DNA of 64,000 nt from Acidicapsa ligni (GTDB lineage: Bacteria; Acidobacteriota; Terriglobia; Terriglobales; Acidobacteriaceae): contig NZ_JAGSYG010000006.1 in the NCBI RefSeq assembly GCF_025685655.1, positions 1 to 64,000 of the forward strand, given 5' to 3'. Shown piece by piece: positions 17,791 through 27,227 of the stretch. A program made the position numbers and the translations under genes. Numbering within the stretch: position 1 is the stretch's first letter; every line of letters begins with the position of its first letter. The notes under the pieces were generated by a model. It made no database searches and was not told the DNA's origin. It was given only the letters and a program-made list of their open reading frames with translations.

Positions 17791-18741
17791 GTGTCGTCAT
17801 TTCGTCATGGCGGCACTGATCTGGCTGCTTCCGGATCGTGGAACCCAAAGCCTCTTGCCACGAATAGAAAGGCCCAGGATGAAGAAATTCTCTTGCAAAC
17901 GACGATTCCATATATACAAGACGACTGGTCGATCGAACGATTCTCAACGCTTACCGAAATACTTTCAGCCTCTTCGGACGAACACAGCAGTCGAAAGTTC
18001 GAAGTTGTTAGTCGGAATCGCGACAATCCGGGCAATGTCGACGACTGTGTTCTGAAAAAGCTGGACGAAACCGACTTTGATCAGTTGTGGCTATTCGGAG
18101 TGGATGTTGGTGCGGGCATCACCGCAATGGAATGCGAAGCTATCGCCCGATTTCGCGCACGAGGCGGAGGGCTATTGACTTCCCGCGATCATCAAGACTT
18201 AGGACTGTCTCTCTCCTCACTCGTAGGCATTGGTGACGCTCATCATTTCCATAGCCGCAATCCCGAGCCGGATCCCGCACGCCTGATCGTGGATGACATT
18301 GAGACATCTTCCATCTCTTACCCCAATTACCATTCTGGCAAGAATGGCGACTACCAGTATGTCACCGTGATGGAACCACTCCATCCGGTGATGCGGAGTG
18401 ACGTAAATCGCTCCGGCAGAATCGAGCTACTTCCTTCACATCCGCATGAAGGTACGAACTCGATTCCCATGAGTGTCATGTCCGGTCGCGTCATTGCAAC
18501 CGGAACAAGTATTCTCACGGGGCGCGTATTCAACCTGGCGCTAGCATTCGAGGCAGACGGAGAACAAGGGCGCGCAATAGTCGATTCCAGTTTCCATCAC
18601 TTTCTTGACTACAATCTGGATTCCGATAAGGGATGCCCATCCTACGTAACTGAACCTGCAGGAAATGGACTCAAGAACACGCCCCAAGCCCGGGCCGATA
18701 CAAAGACATACTTCCTAAATCTGGCGGAATGGCTCAGTTGA
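17791..18741 (+). CDS. Hypothetical protein, possible glutamine-amidotransferase-like fold
   Basis: 316-residue protein read from GTG 17791; no ATG is available near the start and the GGTGAG ribosome-like site is very close, so the start is doubtful and the gene could be 5'-truncated. The body is protein-like throughout: FDQLWLFGVDVGAGITAMEC, AIARFRARGGGLLTSRDHQD, NYHSGKNGDYQYV, HPVMRSDVNRSGRIELLPSH and VDSSFHHFLDYNLD. The Gly-rich strand-turn pattern with the late His pair resembles ThuA/glutamine-amidotransferase-like folds, but no catalytic cysteine motif is clear. No function is assigned. Confidence 0.6.
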   Translation: MSSFRHGGTDLAASGSWNPKPLATNRKAQDEEILLQTTIPYIQDDWSIERFSTLTEILSASSDEHSSRKFEVVSRNRDNPGNVDDCVLKKLDETDFDQLWLFGVDVGAGITAMECEAIARFRARGGGLLTSRDHQDLGLSLSSLVGIGDAHHFHSRNPEPDPARLIVDDIETSSISYPNYHSGKNGDYQYVTVMEPLHPVMRSDVNRSGRIELLPSHPHEGTNSIPMSVMSGRVIATGTSILTGRVFNLALAFEADGEQGRAIVDSSFHHFLDYNLDSDKGCPSYVTEPAGNGLKNTPQARADTKTYFLNLAEWLS

Positions 18742-18924
18742 GTGGAAAAGACTCCATTCAGCAGTTTGAATTACGTGCGGCTCCTCCATACTTGCTTGTT
18801 AAATTCCGGTCGAGTGATTGAGCAGGATTCTTGTCCCACACGACGTCACAAAACATGAGGGTATCTGGTCTTAGTGGGTACAACGGCACATGTGAAAACA
18901 CCGTTCGAAAAGAAGGAGAAGGTT

Positions 18925-19734
18925 ATGAAAATCGTAGTGATCGGCGGTACTGGTCTCATCGGATCAAAGCTTGTCAACAAGCTTCGTGAGCACGGGCACG
19001 AAGCAACATCAGCATCACCCAATTCTGGTGTCAACACTCTTACAGGTGAGGGACTCGCCGAAGTGCTGAAAGGCGCCTCGGTAGTCGTTGATGTATCGAA
19101 CTCACCTTCCTTCGAGGAAGCGGCTGCCATGAACTTCTTCAATACCGCCACGCGCAACCTCCTTCAGTACGAGCAAACCGCGGGCGTGCGGCACCACGTC
19201 GCGTTGTCAGTAGTGGGAACCGACCGCCTGGCCACACCAAGGCCATCGGATGCGGAAAAGACGATTCGCGGATACTTCCGCGCGAAGCTTGCGCAGGAAA
19301 AGCTGATCAAAGAATCTTCAATTCCATTTTCGATCGTGCACGCGACCCAATTCTTCGAGTTTGCCAAACAGATCGCTGACGCTTCGAGCGATGGCACAAC
19401 CATTCGCGTAGCGCCCGTGCTCATCCAGCCCATGGCGGCCGAAGATGTCGCGAGTGCTGTTGGACGAGTTGCAGTTGGCTCTCCGGTGAATGGAATCGTC
19501 GAAGTGGCAGGTCCGCAACAGTTCCGTCTCAACGAATTTGTCCTTCAGGGCCTCCGTGCTCACAACGACCCGCGTACGGTAGTCGCTGACCCCGGTGCCG
19601 GCTACTTCGGAATCGAAGTCGATGAGCGCACGCTAGTCCCGGGTAAAGACGCGCGACTCGGCGACATACGCTTCGAAGCCTGGCTCGCTCAGTCCGCAAA
19701 GCCGGCCACGAGTGCGAATCCCAGTCCACGGTAG
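18925..19734 (+). CDS. NmrA-like NAD(P)-binding reductase (atypical SDR)
   Basis: 269-residue protein. ATG 18925 is preceded by GAAGGAGAAGG. The N-terminus is the dinucleotide-binding motif VVIGGTGLIGSKLVNKLREH (GxxGxxG). Later come VVDVSNSPSFEEAAAMNFFN, VRHHVALSVVGTDR and the SDR-a5/NmrA-like YFRAKLAQEKLIKESSIPFS with VHATQFFEF. The classical YxxxK is replaced by this YFRAK arrangement. It likely reduces a small organic molecule with NAD(P)H; the substrate is unknown. It lies 87 bases before a secreted cupin gene and near an ECF41 sigma factor, the kind of gene those sigma factors often control. Confidence 0.85.
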   Translation: MKIVVIGGTGLIGSKLVNKLREHGHEATSASPNSGVNTLTGEGLAEVLKGASVVVDVSNSPSFEEAAAMNFFNTATRNLLQYEQTAGVRHHVALSVVGTDRLATPRPSDAEKTIRGYFRAKLAQEKLIKESSIPFSIVHATQFFEFAKQIADASSDGTTIRVAPVLIQPMAAEDVASAVGRVAVGSPVNGIVEVAGPQQFRLNEFVLQGLRAHNDPRTVVADPGAGYFGIEVDERTLVPGKDARLGDIRFEAWLAQSAKPATSANPSPR

Positions 19735-19820
19735 GCGCGTTCCTCTAAGACTGCAGCCGAGTTTCTAAACTCGGCTGCAACCCTGAACAAAATCTGAGCC
19801 AACATCTAGGAGACTCATTT

Positions 19821-20210
19821 ATGAAGATCGTAAAACTACTCTTGTGTCTGGCGTGGTTTGCTCCTGGCTTGCTGGTAGCGCAGGAAGCTAAGGTCACGGA
19901 GGTCATGTCGAAAGACCTGTCAAACATTCCGGGTAAGGAAGGTTTGATGCTCGTCGTGGATTACCCGCCGGGCAGTTCAGACCCCGTACATCGCCACAAT
20001 GCACATGGGTTTATTTATGTGCTGGAAGGCTCGATCGTCATGCAGGTGAGGGGCGGAAAAGAAGTGACTCTGACGCGTGGTCAGACCTTCTATGAAGGGC
20101 CCGATAATGTTCACGTCGTTGGGCGGAACGCGAGTAAGACCGAGCCGGCGAAATTCGTCGTGTTCCTGGTAAAGGACAAAGGCGCTCCCGTGCTGATACC
20201 GGTGAACTAA
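19821..20210 (+). CDS. Secreted cupin-domain protein
   Basis: 129-residue protein with a signal peptide (residues 1-20, LVAQ cleavage). TAGGAG sits before ATG 19821. The single cupin domain has motif 1 as DPVHRHNAHGFIYVLEGSI (His/His/Glu metal ligands) and motif 2 as YEGPDNVHVVGRNAS (His ligand). The domain probably binds a metal in the periplasm; no substrate can be named. It is on the same strand as the NmrA-like gene and the hydrolase remnant that follow closely, suggesting a former operon of stress or detoxification enzymes. Confidence 0.85.
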   Translation: MKIVKLLLCLAWFAPGLLVAQEAKVTEVMSKDLSNIPGKEGLMLVVDYPPGSSDPVHRHNAHGFIYVLEGSIVMQVRGGKEVTLTRGQTFYEGPDNVHVVGRNASKTEPAKFVVFLVKDKGAPVLIPVN

Positions 20211-20247
20211 ACCACAATCTGCAGCAAATAATAAGGAGAATATTCAA

Positions 20248-20476
20248 ATGTGCACGATTACGGTGAAAGATGGAACGACAATCTATTACAAAGACTGGGG
20301 CAATGGGCCGGTGGTCACGTTTTACAGCGAGGAAGTCGGCCAAGCTCATCAAGGGCGCTAAGGAGATTTACTATCCGGGCTTGCCGCATGGTCTCACCGC
20401 GACACATGCTGATCAAGTCAACGATGATCTCCTGGCGTTTCTGAAGTCGATCCAGGCAGCTTGCAAGGCAGCCTAA
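20248..20476 (+). pseudogene. Alpha/beta hydrolase (chloroperoxidase-like) with internal deletion
   Basis: ATG 20248 follows AAGGAG and starts [20 protein letters not shown], followed by PVVTF: the conserved N-terminus of non-haem chloroperoxidase/AB-hydrolase proteins (about 275 residues). Right after VVTF the sequence jumps to the C-terminal part [20 protein letters not shown], with [18 protein letters not shown], in another frame. About 200 residues, including the nucleophile serine and the acid, are gone; only the final catalytic-His region (PHGL) remains. This is a clean internal deletion plus frame change. Confidence 0.85.
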
Positions 20477-20631
20477 TTCTTCCCACCGCTGCAGGTCGCT
20501 ATACAGGTCTGCTGCGGCTGGGAATCAAGATTTTGCGCGCCTGCAGTCGAAGTTCCACAAGCAAGGGTAGAGCACTGGCTTTTCTGATCCTTCGATGAAC
20601 CGTGACAACATAACTGACATCCACGCATATT

Positions 20632-20661
20632 TGCGTTTATGTGGTGTGCCACATAAACGCA
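20632..20661. repeat. Perfect palindrome, 13-bp arms
   Basis: TGCGTTTATGTGG (20632-20644) and CCACATAAACGCA (20649-20661) are exact inverted copies with a TGTG loop. There is no T-run on either side, so it does not look like an ordinary terminator. It lies in the gene-poor, decayed part of the window; it may be a recombination scar or regulator site. Confidence 0.6.
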
Positions 20662-20751
20662 GGTAGTCAAAGGTGGTTTCCATAGAAGTGCCTCGAGGAG
20701 TCCGGTCTTGGTAATCTGTAGGGGTATCGTGTCTACGCGGAGAGTTCGGCT

Positions 20752-21045
20752 TTGAAATTCTTATTGGCACTTTTCGTCGTCGGCATCTCGCTCCGCGCCC
20801 AGCCCACCCAGGCAGCCGACATAAAGTCACTGATTCTGCCGCATCAGGCCCTTGAAGCGCAGGGTGGCGAGCGAAAACTCCGCTCTTCAAAAAATGTCCA
20901 ATGGGAGGCTTCTGGCTACCGCAACTAGCTGGAGGAGTCCGAAAGGCCGGAAGGTCCGTATATTACCGAGTTCGACAGTATCGCAGATACATGATCTTGC
21001 GCGTCACCGCTACCGCGCCAATACCGATGCTGTGGTCTATCCGTA
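20752..21045 (+). pseudogene. Broken secreted protein gene, family not assigned
   Basis: From TTG 20752 the plus strand reads a signal peptide (FLLALFVVGISLRAQPTQAA) and then LEAQGGERKLRSSKNVQWEA with SGYRN, which is interrupted by TAG, continues LEESERPEGPYITEFDSIAD, then shifts frame to IHDLARHRYRANTDAVVYPY. At least one stop and one frameshift are therefore present within 100 codons, and the 3' part is lost. The style (exported, LEAxGGxxKLR... YITEF) resembles N-terminal parts of some exported acidobacterial hydrolases, but I cannot name the family with confidence. Confidence 0.55.
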
Positions 21046-21761
21046 TCTCCCGTATAAGTTCCGGGGCTGTGATGGTTTCCAGTTCGTTCATGCGCTCGCT
21101 TTGCATTCTGTTTTCCCCAGATATCTTCAGACAATCCTACTTTCTTTCATTCCCTCTTGCCGGAAAGAGGTGTCTTCCCGCGCGCCAGCCGCGTAGCATC
21201 TTTCGTTTCCTTCTCCAGCAAGCCAGTTCCTGCCCGCAACGCCGCACCAATAGATCGTGCGTGCGTTCCGCACGCAATAAGGAAGACAGGCCTCGCTAAG
21301 TCGGCATGTGTTTACCTATCGCTAGGACCGTCAAGGAGATCGATTGGCGACATCAGGAGTGGGTATTGAAAAAACTCAGTATGACATGGTGTTTCTGGTA
21401 ACGGTCGAAATCGATTAAAAATTGAACTTGGCCGACTTTCACGCTGTTACCTTCACGCACGTCTTGCCTAGTCCGATGCCCCTTGCGCTCGGCAGCCTCC
21501 TTCGTGCTTTTGACAGTCCAATTCCCCGCAACAAAGATATTGAAGCTTTATTTTGTCTTCCTTCGCGTCTGTTCCTTCGAAACGACCTTTATATTCATTT
21601 TCAAAGATAACCATCTGACCTTAAAGAATGATCGGAACAGGCAAGTGTCAGAGTGGATCATTCTAGAAATCAGAGCTTAGAGTGCCTTATTCTCAGCTAA
21701 GGTATCGAGACTGCTGGAATCGGCAAGTCTGGCGATTGAAAAGAAAACGGAGGCAACAGAA
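21046..21761. other. Gene-poor region, no supported gene
   Basis: About 700 bases without a convincing gene. Near 21330-21419 the plus strand can be read as a short C-terminal-like piece (IEKTQYDMVFLVTVEID then TAA) directly after a TAG, possibly the last scrap of another broken gene. The rest has many stops in all frames. The end carries ACGGAGG, the ribosome site of the next gene. Confidence 0.4.
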
Positions 21762-22400
21762 ATGCAGAGTAAATCGAAGACCGATCGGCGCAACTTCGTA
21801 ATGACCGCAGCCACGGCAGTTGGTTCGGTTCTTTCAATCGGGTTGGGTCAAGAAGAGGCCCAAGGCCAAGAGCTTGGAGCCAAGGCGCAGAGCGCGGCAC
21901 CGTCGCCTCTTTCCTTTGAGAACCTCTACGATACGTCTATTCTGTCCACCACGATGAAAGGCGAGGCCGCCGATCGGCTCGCACTTCGCAGGCTTATAGA
22001 CGCATGGGCACACTGCGCCGACAGGAGGCTTGCAGAACAGCAAGCGAGTCTCTTCGTGCAGGATGGGACGATCCTGAATTACGAGGGAGACCCCAAAACC
22101 CATGAGCCGCATTCAACCATAAAAGGCAGGACTGCGATCCGCGCTGCTTTGGCAGTCCTGAATACTTTTACGGTGACATTGCACATGAATGGTCAGAGTG
22201 ACGTGATCATTAAGGGAGATCGAGCCATTGGTCAAACCTATTGTTTGGTGCATCAATTCACGATGGAGAACAACCAACGGAAGTGTCAGACCTTGGGAAT
22301 TCGTTACTACGACCAATTTCTCCGCCAGGAGAATCGTTGGTATTACGTTGAGAGAAGATTAATCATCGATTGGTCCGATACCCGCGTATCCGTGCCATAG
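21762..22400 (+). CDS. SnoaL-like (NTF2 fold) exported protein
   Basis: 212-residue protein with ACGGAGG before ATG 21762. The N-terminus DRRNFVMTAATAVGSVLSIG looks like a Tat leader. The mature domain is a SnoaL-like alpha+beta cone: DRLALRRLIDAWAHCADRRL, SLFVQDGTILNYEGD, HSTIKGRTAIRAALAVLNTF, VTLHMNGQSDVIIKGDRAIG, GIRYYDQFLRQENRWYYVER. Relatives include hydratases, isomerases and many orphan ligand-binding proteins. It is monocistronic and appears intact, unlike most of its left-hand neighbours. Substrate unknown. Confidence 0.82.
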   Translation: MQSKSKTDRRNFVMTAATAVGSVLSIGLGQEEAQGQELGAKAQSAAPSPLSFENLYDTSILSTTMKGEAADRLALRRLIDAWAHCADRRLAEQQASLFVQDGTILNYEGDPKTHEPHSTIKGRTAIRAALAVLNTFTVTLHMNGQSDVIIKGDRAIGQTYCLVHQFTMENNQRKCQTLGIRYYDQFLRQENRWYYVERRLIIDWSDTRVSVP

Positions 22401-22777
22401 ATGCATTAGCACGAGGTCTTCAGTCCTGTGCGAATTGGCTGTCCCGGGTCTTTCATCATAGGTGTAGAGCAACTCGCTTCTCCGCAGTATCGTCCTGGCG
22501 GAAGAATGACGAGCCGGTCTTGGCTTGACGGCTCGGCGCTCTACTACATTGCCCATGTGCAGGACCTGAAGAGATTTCCAATCCATCTTGCTCTATACAA
22601 TCCTTTTATCCTAAAGACTGTCGGAAGTAGTCGGCTGCTCAATGAGTAAGTTGGCGGTGCATCTCGAAATATCGTCGAAGAACAACGCTGATTCTGCGAA
22701 ACGTTCCAGGGACAAGGGCACTGACCAGAGCAGCAAAAGCCTGCCACTCCTCTGTCCTTAACCCACCTCAAGCATGA
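22401..22777. other. Intergenic region, no gene seen
   Basis: Convergent gap between the SnoaL-like gene and metE. Short frames have no ribosome site or family resemblance. The right end holds the metE terminator. Confidence 0.4.
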
Positions 22778-22807
22778 AAAGGGAGAGATCATCCGACCTC
22801 TCCCTTC
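22778..22807 (-). terminator. metE terminator
   Basis: On the minus strand AAGGGAGAG pairs with CTCTCCCTT around a loop of about 11 bases and runs into TTTTC. It lies 15 bases past the metE stop, the right place for a Rho-independent terminator. Confidence 0.7.
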
Positions 22808-22821
22808 CACACCCAATGCGT

Positions 22822-25122
22822 TTATGCAACGCTGTCCGATGTCACAGAAGCCCTGACCGTCCGCGCCGCTTCACACATATTGCGCAGTGCAGATTCGACC
22901 TCATCCCAGCCACGAGTCTTCAACCCGCAATCAGGATTAACCCAAAGCCGCTCCGCCCCAATCGACTCCAGCGCACTCTGCAGCAACGCCGTAATCTCTT
23001 CTTCATTCGGCACGCGAGGCGTATGAATGTCATACACTCCCGGTCCGATTTCATTGGGATAACCGTGCTTGCGGAAGTCCTCCAACAACTCCATCCGTGA
23101 GCGTGCCGACTCGATCGAAAGCACATCCGCATCCAGAGCCACAATCGCCGGCAAAATCTCGGCAAACTCGCTGTAGCACATATGCGTATGCACCTGCGTT
23201 TCGTCCGCTACCTTCGCAGTCGCAATGCGGAAAGCCTTCACCGCCCAATCGAGATACTCAGGCCGCGCAACACGACGCAAAGGCAGTCCTTCACGCAACG
23301 CAGGCTCATCCAGTTGAATCACGCGAATCCCCGCTGCCTCAAGATCCAGCAACTCCTCACGAAGCGCCAGCGCAAGCTGCCACGCAACATCTCGCTCCGG
23401 CACATCGTCGCGCACAAACGACCATTGCAGAATCGTCACTGGCCCGGTCAACATGCCCTTCACCGGTTTGCCCGTCAAGGACTGCGCATAGCTGCTCCAA
23501 CGCACGGTCATCGCATTAGGCCGTGCCACATCGCCATAGATCACCGGCGGCTTCACACAGCGCGAACCATAACTCTGCACCCAGCCATTGCGAGTAAAAG
23601 CGAAGCCTGCCAACTGCTCGCCAAAATACTCCACCATGTCATTGCGCTCAAATTCGCCATGCACCAGCACATCCAACCCGATCCTTTCCTGGCGTCGAAT
23701 GCAGGCCGCAGTCTCTTCTTCGACAAAGCGCTCGTACTCTGCTGTTTGCAACGTTCCCTTGCGCCATGCAGCGCGCTGCTTGCGCACCTCAGGTGTTTGC
23801 GGAAACGAGCCAATCGTCGTCGTAGGCAGCAGCGGCAACCGCAGGTGATTCCTCTGCTTGCGCGCACGTTCAGGATAAGCCGAAGGTCGCGCAAAATCCG
23901 TCGCCACCAATTGCGCCAGTGCATCCCGAACCTGCGTATTCACGCTGCTCTCAGCTACCTTGCGACGATCATGCCTGCGACGATTCTCGGCAAAATCCGC
24001 CGCAAATTTTTCCTTGCCTCCAGCCAGCCACGCAATCTCATCCAGCTTCTGCGCAGCAAAGCTCAGCCACTCCTGCAACTCACCCGGTAACGCAGTCTCA
24101 TCCTGCGCATCATAAGGTACATGCAGCAACGAGCATGAGGGCGCAATAAGCAGCCGGTCAGCACCAATCCGCTCCTGAGCCTTGGCAATCATCACAGAAG
24201 CAGCATCCAGATCGGCAAGCCAGATGTTGCGCCCATCCACTACCCCGAGGCTCAACGTCTGTCCCGCACGCACCGCGTCGAGCACAGCATCCAACTGCCC
24301 CTTGCCGCGCACGAGATCCACATGCACCCCAGCCACGGGCAATGAAAACGCAAGATCCAGATTGTCGCCCAACTCATCAAAATACGTAGTAAGCATCAGT
24401 CGGACATCGACACCGGCGAGCTTCTCGTAAGCGGTACGATAAGCCGCCTTGTGAATCTCGCTAAGATCCGTCACCAGGCACGGTTCATCGATCTGAACCC
24501 AATCCGCACCGGCACTCTGCAGATCCTTCAAGACCTGAACATACGCAGTCAACATACGCGGCAAAAGCGTAAGCGGATCAAAGCCGCTATCCACATCGAC
24601 AACCTTGCCCAGCAGCAACAACGATATCGGTCCCAGCAGCACCGGACGAACTCCGGCATTAACCTCACGCGCCTCGCCAAACTCCGCCAACAGCTTCGAA
24701 GTATCCGGCACAAACTTCAGTCCTTCAGACCACTCCGGCACCAGGTAGTGATAGTTCGTATCGAACCACTTGGTCATCTCCATCGCCGTATGCTGTTGCG
24801 AACCGTGAGCACTGCTCCGCGCCATCTCAAACAAACGCGGCAATGTCACCACACCCTCGCCAAACCGCTCCGGCGTAGCACCCAGCAGCACCAGTGCGTC
24901 CAGCACCTGGTCATACAGTGGAGAATCATTGGTAGGAATAAAATCGATCCCGCGCTGCTTCTGAATCGTCCAGTTCTGCAAACGCAAATGCTTCGCAACC
25001 TGCAGTAATTCTTCTTCCGCAAGCTTGCCGCTCCAGAAACTCTCCAGCGCAAACTTCAACTCGCGACGCGGACCAATCCGGGGAAAGCCCAGATTGGCAG
25101 TATGCAACTTAGCCGTAGACAT
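22822..25122 (-). CDS. metE: Cobalamin-independent methionine synthase MetE
   Basis: 766-residue enzyme (family about 750-770) that moves the methyl group of 5-methyltetrahydropteroyl-triglutamate to homocysteine, the last step of methionine synthesis. ATG 25122 has AGAGGA upstream and gives [20 protein letters not shown], the conserved N-terminus. The N-terminal barrel includes [13 protein letters not shown]; the catalytic barrel includes [31 protein letters not shown], the zinc ligands in [12 protein letters not shown] and [14 protein letters not shown] cobalamin riboswitch precedes it, so it should be made only when B12 is scarce and a MetH enzyme elsewhere cannot work. Confidence 0.97.
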   Translation of the reverse strand: MSTAKLHTANLGFPRIGPRRELKFALESFWSGKLAEEELLQVAKHLRLQNWTIQKQRGIDFIPTNDSPLYDQVLDALVLLGATPERFGEGVVTLPRLFEMARSSAHGSQQHTAMEMTKWFDTNYHYLVPEWSEGLKFVPDTSKLLAEFGEAREVNAGVRPVLLGPISLLLLGKVVDVDSGFDPLTLLPRMLTAYVQVLKDLQSAGADWVQIDEPCLVTDLSEIHKAAYRTAYEKLAGVDVRLMLTTYFDELGDNLDLAFSLPVAGVHVDLVRGKGQLDAVLDAVRAGQTLSLGVVDGRNIWLADLDAASVMIAKAQERIGADRLLIAPSCSLLHVPYDAQDETALPGELQEWLSFAAQKLDEIAWLAGGKEKFAADFAENRRRHDRRKVAESSVNTQVRDALAQLVATDFARPSAYPERARKQRNHLRLPLLPTTTIGSFPQTPEVRKQRAAWRKGTLQTAEYERFVEEETAACIRRQERIGLDVLVHGEFERNDMVEYFGEQLAGFAFTRNGWVQSYGSRCVKPPVIYGDVARPNAMTVRWSSYAQSLTGKPVKGMLTGPVTILQWSFVRDDVPERDVAWQLALALREELLDLEAAGIRVIQLDEPALREGLPLRRVARPEYLDWAVKAFRIATAKVADETQVHTHMCYSEFAEILPAIVALDADVLSIESARSRMELLEDFRKHGYPNEIGPGVYDIHTPRVPNEEEITALLQSALESIGAERLWVNPDCGLKTRGWDEVESALRNMCEAARTVRASVTSDSVA

Positions 25123-25267
25123 GTTTCGGTTCCTCTCATCGTTAATAGACAAGGAACCACCCGTGCGTTGGCACGCGCGCAGATGCGCGAGACAAAGGCT
25201 TGCAGGTCCACCCTCGAGACCAGTTGCCACAAGACGCACGCCGCAACAGAGTAAGCTCCGCTACAGT

Positions 25268-25455
25268 GGTGGCGCACAGGCCGGTATTCGGACTTTGGGC
25301 AACCTACTTGACGCCGCTTCCCATCCTCATCGGACAGTGCGTGGCTCATCGCCATGCGTCGTTCGTTCCCATCACCGCTGCGGGGCAGCGCCGGAATCAC
25401 ACCGGCTTCCCGTTGAACGGAACCTTCTCAGGGGTTCTGCACCTGTACCTATCCA
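25268..25455 (-). promoter_or_regulatory. Cobalamin (B12) riboswitch upstream of metE
   Basis: Read on the minus strand, the leader has the ordered conserved blocks of the AdoCbl riboswitch: GGTGCAGAAC at the 5' side, GGGAAGCCGGTGTGA, TTCCGGCGCTGCCCCGCA, CGGTGATGGG, a B12-box variant GCCACGCACTG, GATGAGGATGGGAAGCG, and finally AGTCCGAATACCGGCC. It ends about 145 bases before the metE start. In this class coenzyme B12 binding shuts off expression of the downstream gene. Boundaries are approximate. Confidence 0.95.
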
Positions 25456-25496
25456 GTGTAGCCGAGCGCGGCTGACACCCAGTCAACTGGCCAGCC

Positions 25497-26309
25497 TCAA
25501 TACAACAACACCGCCACCCGGTAAGCCGCGAATGTTGCCCCGCCATTCCCACCCGAACCCTGCGCTGGGCACGAACCAACCGCAGCCTGCTTATACTTCC
25601 CCGACGCGATCCGCTCCTCCAATTGGGGCGGCAGCTTCGAAAGATCCGCACTCTGCCATCGCATCAGAAACAGCGGCTTCATCCCCGTCGGCGTCCCCTC
25701 TGCCTCGCCATCCTGCAGCGCGCAATACTTCCGCGCATCCTCCGCCTTCGATAGCAGAGTCAGCCCCTTGCCCGTCAGCATCGCACCAATCTTGCCCTCG
25801 ATCTGCCCCGCATCCATTGATTGCACCGAGACCGAATAATCCGCCACGGCATACAACACATGATGCGCCGAAACAATCCCCACCCCGATGCGATCGATCT
25901 TCGCATTCATCAGGTTCGCATGATGCACGTCGGACTTCATCCATTCCTCATGCACCTGCTTCGGCGAGTCGCCAATGGCAATGTTCTCCTCCACCAGGCT
26001 AAAGTGCGCGCCCGCCTTCGAAGTACGCTCCGCCACATCCGGCTCGCCACCATATCGATGAGAAATCGGCCCCTCTTTGGACATCAACTCGGCATGAGCA
26101 CGCGCCGCCGCAGCCAGCCCTGGATCGACCACCAGCGCCGGTAATCCCTCTGCAACCCGTGCCTGATTGGCAAGATCGACAACCTTCTGCTCCTGCGCCG
26201 CCTGCACCTCTACATCCACCGGATCCTGCGCCAGCGCAGCAACCCCGCACACACCCACCGAAGATGCCATCAGCAGCACCGCAAACCTCTTGACCAGTCG
26301 CATCCGCAT
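25497..26309 (-). CDS. Secreted CAP (SCP/PR1) domain protein
   Basis: 270-residue protein with a signal peptide (residues 1-28, ALAQ). Start is ATG 26309 or 26303; the second has better spacing from GAGGA. The CAP domain shows LANQARVAEGLPALVVDPGL, AARAHAELMS with His, VEENIAIG (the Glu of the cavity), HEEWMKSDVHHANLMNAKID and RIGVGIVSAHHVLYAVADY, a normal bacterial SCP layout. A C-terminal extension of about 110 residues (from MLTGKGLTLL) ends in a Gly/Ala segment. Function of bacterial CAP proteins is generally unknown; an extracellular lipid-binding or protease-like role has been suggested for relatives. Confidence 0.88.
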   Translation of the reverse strand: MRMRLVKRFAVLLMASSVGVCGVAALAQDPVDVEVQAAQEQKVVDLANQARVAEGLPALVVDPGLAAAARAHAELMSKEGPISHRYGGEPDVAERTSKAGAHFSLVEENIAIGDSPKQVHEEWMKSDVHHANLMNAKIDRIGVGIVSAHHVLYAVADYSVSVQSMDAGQIEGKIGAMLTGKGLTLLSKAEDARKYCALQDGEAEGTPTGMKPLFLMRWQSADLSKLPPQLEERIASGKYKQAAVGSCPAQGSGGNGGATFAAYRVAVLLY

Positions 26310-26363
26310 TCCTCAAACCTCCGCCGCTTCGGCTTCAAATCACGATATGCTTGCCTGAGAGCA

Positions 26364-27227
26364 ATGGCAATTCGCACACACATTCCGAGCTCTTCCAATT
26401 GGATGCGCCGTCAGCCGCTCGCAGTCATCGGCCTCGTGCTATTAAGTATCTTCGTCCTCGCCGGCCTGCTCGCTCCCTGGATCGCGCCCGCCAGTCCAGC
26501 CTCAATCGACCTGATGCATCGCCTGCAAGGCCCCTCAGCGGCTCACTGGTGCGGCACCGATGAACTCGGCCGGGACACTCTCTCACGCCTGCTCTGGGGA
26601 GCTCGTCTTTCACTCGCCGTCTCCGCCTCCGTCGTCAGCATCTCGCTCGCCCTCGGCCTCGCCATCGGCGGCCTCGCAGGCTACAAAGGCGGCTGGATCG
26701 ATCACACCCTCACCGTCGTCGCCATGAACACCTTCCTGGCCCTCCCCGGCATCCTGCTCGCCATAGCCTTCGCCGCATTCCTCGGCCCCGGTTTTCAGAA
26801 CCTGGTACTGGCTCTCGCCATCGGCGGCTGGGCCGGATACGCCCGCCTCGTCCGTGCCCAGGTCATGGCCGTCAAAGAACGCGAATACGTTGAAGCCGCA
26901 CGCGCCCTCGGAGCCAGCGGACCACGCATCTTCTTCCGCCATATCCTCCCGAACATGATCCAGCCGCTGCTCGTCCAGGCCGCCATCGGCATGGGCGGAG
27001 TCATCCTCGCTGAAGCAACCCTATCCTTCCTCGGCCTTGGCATCCCCGCGCCCACTCCAAGCTGGGGATCAATGCTCAACGACGCACGCGCCCATCTCTT
27101 CGACTCCCCACATCTCGTGCTCTTCCCTGCCCTAGCAATGGCCCTCGCCGTCCTCAGCTTCAACTTCCTCGGCGATGCTCTTCGCGATTACCTCGACCCA
27201 CATACCCGCATCCAGATCGGCGTATGA
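26364..27227 (+). CDS. ABC transporter permease, DppC/OppC type (orphan)
   Basis: 287-residue membrane protein with the DppC N-terminal segment (QPLAVIGLVLLSIFVLAGLL and later HWCGTDELGRDTLSRLLWGA) and six helices. The permease signature is seen at EYVEAARALGASGPRIFFRH, followed by ILPNMIQPLLV and SFLGLGIPAPTPSWGSML. It should form half of a peptide/nickel-type import channel. No partner DppB permease, ATPase or substrate-binding gene lies next to it, so it must work with partners elsewhere or be left over. The following phosphoesterase gene overlaps its stop by 4 bases. Confidence 0.88.
   Translation: MAIRTHIPSSSNWMRRQPLAVIGLVLLSIFVLAGLLAPWIAPASPASIDLMHRLQGPSAAHWCGTDELGRDTLSRLLWGARLSLAVSASVVSISLALGLAIGGLAGYKGGWIDHTLTVVAMNTFLALPGILLAIAFAAFLGPGFQNLVLALAIGGWAGYARLVRAQVMAVKEREYVEAARALGASGPRIFFRHILPNMIQPLLVQAAIGMGGVILAEATLSFLGLGIPAPTPSWGSMLNDARAHLFDSPHLVLFPALAMALAVLSFNFLGDALRDYLDPHTRIQIGV

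Noticed and set aside
23182..24090. A 302-codon frame antisense to metE
   Set aside because: Rich in Arg/His/Leu with no ribosome site; metE is fully intact on the other strand.
25025..26002. A 325-codon plus-strand frame across the metE leader and CAP gene
   Set aside because: It crosses a clear riboswitch and lies antisense to a real gene; composition is Pro/Ser/Arg-rich noise.
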